DNA from: JANOZM01 sp031429355
GTDB taxonomy: Bacteria; Pseudomonadota; Gammaproteobacteria; Burkholderiales; Burkholderiaceae_E
Direction of reading: 5' to 3'
Assembly (NCBI GenBank): GCA_031429355.1
Contig: JANOZM010000002.1
Span: forward strand, 59,536 to 123,535
DNA length: 64,000 bases
Positions 60,473-64,000 of this stretch are shown piece by piece. Each line of letters opens with the position of its first letter. Position 1 is the first letter of the stretch. The translations under genes were made by a program, and so were the position numbers. Under the pieces are notes generated by a model. It worked only from the letters and a program-made list of their open reading frames with translations. It made no database searches and had not been told where the DNA came from.

Positions 60473-61456
60473 CTAAGATGTCATGCTCGCAAAGTAATTA
60501 AGGGAAGCTTGAGCAATTGGCTCGCCCCATTCTTGCACAAAATGTCCACCTTCCGGAATCAACAGTGGTTCTGGGCAGCCACGAATAATTTTGCGCAGGG
60601 CTTGCATCGGTACAACGCCAAGCACCGGGTCTTGCACACCCACAGCCATAAAGCTGTAGCCGCGCCATTGGTTAGCCCACCACTGGGCGGCCTCTCGGCT
60701 AATTGCAGCGCCAGGTGCTTCGGGGTGGTCAGGAACTAAGTTGGGAAACGCGCGAATCGCAGCTTTGTATGTTGCGTCAGGATAGGGCGCGTTGTAAGCG
60801 GCGCATTCGGCCTCTCTCATATCGGGCTTGCCGCGTTTAAACATTTTTCCAATGTTTAAATCGGGCTGCGTATTATTAAATTCACGCCATTGTTTAAAAC
60901 CTTCACTTGGTGATGAGCCAACGCTGAGTGCAGTATTCATCACAATGAGTCGCTTAAAACGCTCTGGCATGGCCATCGGTAATGTCAGCCCAAAAATACC
61001 ACCCCAATCTTGCACAACCAAGGTGATGTTTTTTAAATCCAATGCATGAATAAAAGCCAGCAACATATTGCGATGAATCTCGAAGCTATGCCAAGACTCG
61101 CGAAGGGGTTTGTCGCTTCGACCAAAGCCAAGTAAATCGGGCGCAATTACACGGCCTCGCTTGGCAAGAACTGGAATCATCTTGCGGTACAAATAACTCC
61201 AGCTTGGGTTACCGTGTAGGCAAAGAAAAGTAACTTCCGGTTCTCGCTCGCTTTCAGGTGCCGAACTATTCGGTTGAAATTTATCTTGGCCCGTTGGTTT
61301 GCCGGTGTCTAAATAATGTGTTCGCAATCCATCGAGGTTGGGCAAAGTATCGATGTAATGGGGTTTGAATAGTTTGTAATGCTCATCAACCCCTTGTTCA
61401 CTAAACCCGGGTAGGTTTTCAAATCGTTCGTCGGGCGTACGCAGAAATGCAGGCAT
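60473..61456 (-). CDS. Haloalkane dehalogenase (alpha/beta hydrolase, subfamily I-like)
   Basis: 327 residues. The oxyanion-hole motif is LCLHGNPSWSYLYRK, the nucleophile Asp150 is in VVQDWGGIFGL with the halide-binding Trp151, Asp276 is in GVQDPVLG and the catalytic His305 in GGHFVQEWGE. That is the Asp-His-Asp triad of the HLD-I subfamily. An insertion of about 20 residues (around 52-72, TGQDKFQPNSSAPESEREPE) is unlike many relatives. It would hydrolyse carbon-halogen bonds in the cytoplasm. The 5' end overlaps the wrecked methyltransferase frame at 61419-61781. Confidence 0.9.
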   Translation of the reverse strand: MPAFLRTPDERFENLPGFSEQGVDEHYKLFKPHYIDTLPNLDGLRTHYLDTGKPTGQDKFQPNSSAPESEREPEVTFLCLHGNPSWSYLYRKMIPVLAKRGRVIAPDLLGFGRSDKPLRESWHSFEIHRNMLLAFIHALDLKNITLVVQDWGGIFGLTLPMAMPERFKRLIVMNTALSVGSSPSEGFKQWREFNNTQPDLNIGKMFKRGKPDMREAECAAYNAPYPDATYKAAIRAFPNLVPDHPEAPGAAISREAAQWWANQWRGYSFMAVGVQDPVLGVVPMQALRKIIRGCPEPLLIPEGGHFVQEWGEPIAQASLNYFASMTS

Positions 61457-61781
61457 TGGCAGTTTCGAGGTTAATGGGTTGTTCTTCCATTATGCGCGCG
61501 CTTTCAAAGGCGCGTCCAATCATCAATACGGCTGGCGAACCAATCCCGTGGGATTGCAGATCTTGGCTAAAGCGGTTCAGTGTGCTTAAGAGCCGTTTTT
61601 CGTTAGTACACGAAACATTTTGAACTATGCAGACCGGCAAATCGAGGGGTAAGTTTGCTTTGAAAGCTTGTTCTTGTATGAAACACGTTCGTTCGGTGCC
61701 CAAATACAAAACAATGCTTACGGCGCAACTAAATAAAGTAATCCAGCCAAGCGTCTGCCCTTCTACGTTAAGGTCAACCCT
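61419..61781 (-). pseudogene. Remnant of a uroporphyrinogen-III C-methyltransferase (CobA/SUMT) gene
   Basis: A reverse-strand frame without a normal start encodes only the last third of SUMT: VEGQTLGW, SIVLYLGTERT, LPVCIVQNVSCTNEKRLL and SPAVLMIGRAFESARI, which match the C-terminal pattern (ALVxMGxxR, PVAVVQN, SPAxLVIG) of the family. The N-terminal two-thirds with the SAM-binding start are missing, and the frame is closed upstream by a stop at 61782-61784. About 120 codons remain against about 250 in a full gene. Its end overlaps the dehalogenase start. It lies next to a CbiX-type chelatase gene, which fits a decayed siroheme or cobalamin locus. Confidence 0.72.
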
Positions 61782-61850
61782 TTAGTTTTTTGAAATCAGC
61801 CCTACAATTAGCCCATGTATTTTTAACTTTTATGGTCGTATTTAAACTCA

Positions 61851-62783
61851 ATGCTTTCAACACTACTGGCCGCTAGCCCTGTGCAACACCAAAATCTTGG
61901 GGTGCTTTTATTTGCGCATGGCGCGCGTACTGACACTTGGCGTATGCCGTTTGATGCCTTGCGTAATATGGCGCAAGCACAGTTATCGTCGTTACCGGTA
62001 GAGCTTGCGTTTTTAGAGTTTATGCAACCCGATTTTTCGGCAGGCGTACAGCACTTAGTCGACATGAAGTGCCAGCATATTCGTGTTGAATTACTTTTTT
62101 TGGCTAAGGGTATGCATACCTTGCGTGATTTAACGCAACTCATCGATACCGCAAAATTACAGCATCCGAACATTGAATTTTCTATTAGCCAAGCCATGCT
62201 AGAAGAACCTGCGATTTTAAAAGCAAGTGCCGATTGGATCGCAAAGGACATTGTTAGTTTTGGAGCTAATAGTGCGCAAGTCAATCAATTCAGTGCGACT
62301 CAAAATTTGCAAAATAGAATTGCTGCGGGTGCATTGGTCGAACTAGATAACCGACTACTAATGGTTCACCATGTAAAGGCCAGTGTTTACGATTACTGGT
62401 CGCCACCCGGTGGTGGCGTGCAAGGAATCGAAGACTTGCGGCAAACTGCAAAGCGCGAGGTCTTAGAAGAAGTTGGGCTGCATATTGAAGTAGGTGCATT
62501 AGCCTACGTAGAAGAGTTTTATCAGCCCGGTATGCGTCATATGAAGTCGTGGTTTGTCGGAACACTAAGCAACAATGAGATCAACCTTGATCACAGGGTT
62601 GCAATGAATTTACTAAGCCCCGAGGCAAAGTTAGAAGGCATTGTTGAGGCGCGTTTTTTGAGTGAAGCCGAAATTAATCAATTGCCGTACTTTCCTCAAT
62701 TTGTGAAGCACTATTGGAATGACCGAAAGAATGGGTTTCAGAGTCCAAGTTATCAAGGCATTCGCGCAATGAAATTTTGGTAA
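61851..62783 (+). CDS. CbiX/SirB-like chelatase domain fused to a Nudix hydrolase
   Basis: 310 residues in one frame. Residues about 15-125 form a single CbiX domain: His23 in GVLLFAHGARTDTWRMPF and His89 in VELLFLAKGMHTLRDL, the two metal-binding His expected of short CbiX chelatases. Residues about 150-310 are a Nudix domain with a complete 23-residue Nudix box at 188-210 (Gly188, Glu194, Arg202, Glu203, Glu206, Glu207, Gly209). CbiX inserts Co or Fe into sirohydrochlorin; Nudix enzymes hydrolyse nucleoside diphosphate derivatives. The fusion has no obvious precedent known to me. Confidence 0.86.
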   Translation: MLSTLLAASPVQHQNLGVLLFAHGARTDTWRMPFDALRNMAQAQLSSLPVELAFLEFMQPDFSAGVQHLVDMKCQHIRVELLFLAKGMHTLRDLTQLIDTAKLQHPNIEFSISQAMLEEPAILKASADWIAKDIVSFGANSAQVNQFSATQNLQNRIAAGALVELDNRLLMVHHVKASVYDYWSPPGGGVQGIEDLRQTAKREVLEEVGLHIEVGALAYVEEFYQPGMRHMKSWFVGTLSNNEINLDHRVAMNLLSPEAKLEGIVEARFLSEAEINQLPYFPQFVKHYWNDRKNGFQSPSYQGIRAMKFW

Positions 62784-62806
62784 ACTGCGCACCCATCGGA
62801 GAATGA

Positions 62807-63652
62807 ATGTCTAAGTTTTACCCTGTGTTGTTTGTGTTTTTTTGGAGTACTGGCTTCATAGGCGCAAAGTACGGCCTTCCGCACGCCGAACCATTAACAT
62901 TTTTAGCATTACGCTACGCCATTGTTATCGTGCTGATGGCCTTGATTGCATGGGCAACTAAAGCGCCGTGGCCTCAAAGTAGAACCCACTGGTTTCACAT
63001 CGGAATTTCCGGTTTATTAATCCACGCGATTTATTTGGGTGGCGTGTTTACTGGCATCTCCAAAGGTTTCCCTGCTGGGTTAGCCAGTTTGGTGGTTGGC
63101 TTACAACCCTTATTAACGGCATTCGCTGCGGGTTGGCTATTAAAAGAGGCTGTAACGGCACGTCAATGGCTCGGTTTAACCCTAGGCCTAGTCGGTACAG
63201 CAATGGTTCTATCGGGACGTATTAGTGCGGGTTTTTCCTTGGCAGGCTTCGAGCCAGTTGTGTTAGGTCTGCTCGGTATCACCGCGGGTACTTTGTATCA
63301 AAAAAAATTCTGTCCTCAATTCGATTGGCGTACCGGCGCGGTTGCACAATTTATCCCAGCCTTGTTAGGCACTTTGTTAGTCGCAGCGTTTACCGAGCAA
63401 TTCAAAGTAGAGTTTGTGCCGTCATTCTTGTTTGCTCTAGGTTGGCTAGTTCTGGTGCTGTCATTAGGTGCAATTAGTTTGCTGAACTACTTAATACGCA
63501 ACGGCGCCGCCGTAAACGTCGTGAGCTTGTTTTATCTAGTACCCGCTTGTACCGTAGCCATTGCATGGGTTTTGTTTGATGAGCAATTAAGTGTTGTTGC
63601 TATTGTTGGCATGTTAGTAGCTGTATTGGGGGTTTACTTGGCTCGAAAATAA
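62807..63652 (+). CDS. EamA/DMT-superfamily transporter
   Basis: 281 residues with ten helices. Pattern FFWSTGFIGAKYGLPHAEPL, ASLVVGLQPLLTAFAAGWLL and NVVSLFYLVPACTVAIAWVL is typical of EamA metabolite exporters. CGGAGA precedes the ATG. It follows the CbiX-Nudix gene by 23 bases on the same strand. Substrate unknown. Confidence 0.89.
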   Translation: MSKFYPVLFVFFWSTGFIGAKYGLPHAEPLTFLALRYAIVIVLMALIAWATKAPWPQSRTHWFHIGISGLLIHAIYLGGVFTGISKGFPAGLASLVVGLQPLLTAFAAGWLLKEAVTARQWLGLTLGLVGTAMVLSGRISAGFSLAGFEPVVLGLLGITAGTLYQKKFCPQFDWRTGAVAQFIPALLGTLLVAAFTEQFKVEFVPSFLFALGWLVLVLSLGAISLLNYLIRNGAAVNVVSLFYLVPACTVAIAWVLFDEQLSVVAIVGMLVAVLGVYLARK

Positions 63653-63863
63653 GGTAGTGAGCAGTTGCCGATTTTTGTGCAACTACTTGATTTGGCTAAT
63701 CGGCCACTTTTGAATTGCGCTTTGGTTGCGCCAAACTACTGGAGCGAGCCGTTCAACTTAGACCTGACCCTTTGAAAAGTAGGTTAACTGCTTGCAAACA
63801 ATGTACTTCCGATTGCGCAAGTGCGGTGACAGGTTTTGTCGGTACCCTAGAACCGAGGGAGAA
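63653..63863. other. Gap between the EamA gene and the VapC gene
   Basis: About 210 bases between convergent genes. A weak stem (AGTTGC with GCAACT, about 63664-63687) may end the EamA transcript, but the T run is poor. A 64-codon forward frame starting at 63715 reads through the antisense of VapC and is not supported. Confidence 0.35.
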
Positions 63864-64000
63864 TTATTCAAACGGTTCAACAACTAATCCAGCGAAGATT
63901 CGAAAGTGATCGGCATTCCGAGTTAGTACAGCATATCCGTGATGTAACGCCGTTGCAGCGATTAACGCATCATGTGCTCCAGAAGTTATGTTCTTAGGTA
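63864..64000 (-). CDS. VapC-like PIN-domain toxin, C-terminal part cut by window edge
   Basis: The reverse strand ends with about 45 codons spelling SGAHDALIAATALHHGYAV, LTRNADHFRIFAGLVVEPFE, the C-terminal pattern of VapC PIN toxins (conserved Asp in DALIAATA, then TRNxxxF). VapC cleaves RNA and is held in check by VapB, whose gene should lie upstream beyond base 64000. The protein is incomplete here, so activity cannot be judged. Confidence 0.8.
   Translation of the reverse strand, partial: PKNITSGAHDALIAATALHHGYAVLTRNADHFRIFAGLVVEPFE

Noticed and set aside
63715..63909. Forward 64-codon frame near the right edge
   Set aside because: It runs antisense into the VapC coding region and has no ribosome binding site or known motif.

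Overview
The window looks like chromosome of a betaproteobacterium of the order Burkholderiales, with G+C a little under one half by eye. Four separate Bug/TctC-type solute receptors, a TRAP transporter, and scattered sugar-acid, aromatic and purine catabolic genes between housekeeping genes are typical of that order. The genus cannot be fixed from the sequence alone. Coding is dense, overlaps of 4 bp are common, and I see no rRNA, tRNA, CRISPR array, insertion sequence or prophage.

Layout. 1-2000: the end of a DUF418/YeiB membrane protein and a receiver-EAL c-di-GMP phosphodiesterase. 2187-5318: a TRAP transporter (dctP, then a hairpin, then dctQ-dctM), divergent from a MetE-like methyltransferase and a PfkB kinase (5392-7532). 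7580-12871: a hydroxycinnamate-like locus (enoyl-CoA hydratase, feruloyl-CoA-synthase-like ligase, Bug receptor, MarR regulator) divergent from an amidohydrolase, with dyads in the shared promoter. 12908-14053: outer-membrane phospholipase A. 14209-21755: a sugar-acid locus (Bug receptor, talarate/galactarate-dehydratase-like enolase, an IlvD/Edd dehydratase between two RraA-family aldolases) with an IclR regulator fused to an SMP-30-like propeller. 21773-28723: purine degradation (puuE, puuD, xdhB, xdhA) with a PPK2 kinase inserted. 28888-35134: transporters, a sugar kinase, a LysR/DODA dioxygenase pair, a DUF2817 peptidase and a Bug receptor. 35225-40670: an ankyrin/DUF3999/DUF2339 operon. 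40815-42541: a two-subunit Rieske oxygenase.

42566-56471: a TrhO-pseudouridine synthase fusion, SbtA-type transporter, 3-hydroxybutyrate dehydrogenase, EamA exporter, CDF transporter, ammonium channel, YgiQ radical SAM protein, a LysR/threonine-synthase-like/Bug group, a second stand-alone trhO and a small unknown protein. 56684-64000: a DUF1223 protein, a 45-46 bp tandem repeat array running into a perfect 32-bp inverted repeat, a HAD phosphatase, a fasciclin protein, an MFS transporter with a haloalkane dehalogenase, the wreck of a siroheme-type methyltransferase gene beside a CbiX-Nudix fusion, another EamA exporter, and the tail of a VapC toxin.

The most unusual items are three gene fusions (IclR with SMP-30, TrhO with an RluA-type synthase, CbiX with Nudix) and the repeat structure at 57611-57956.
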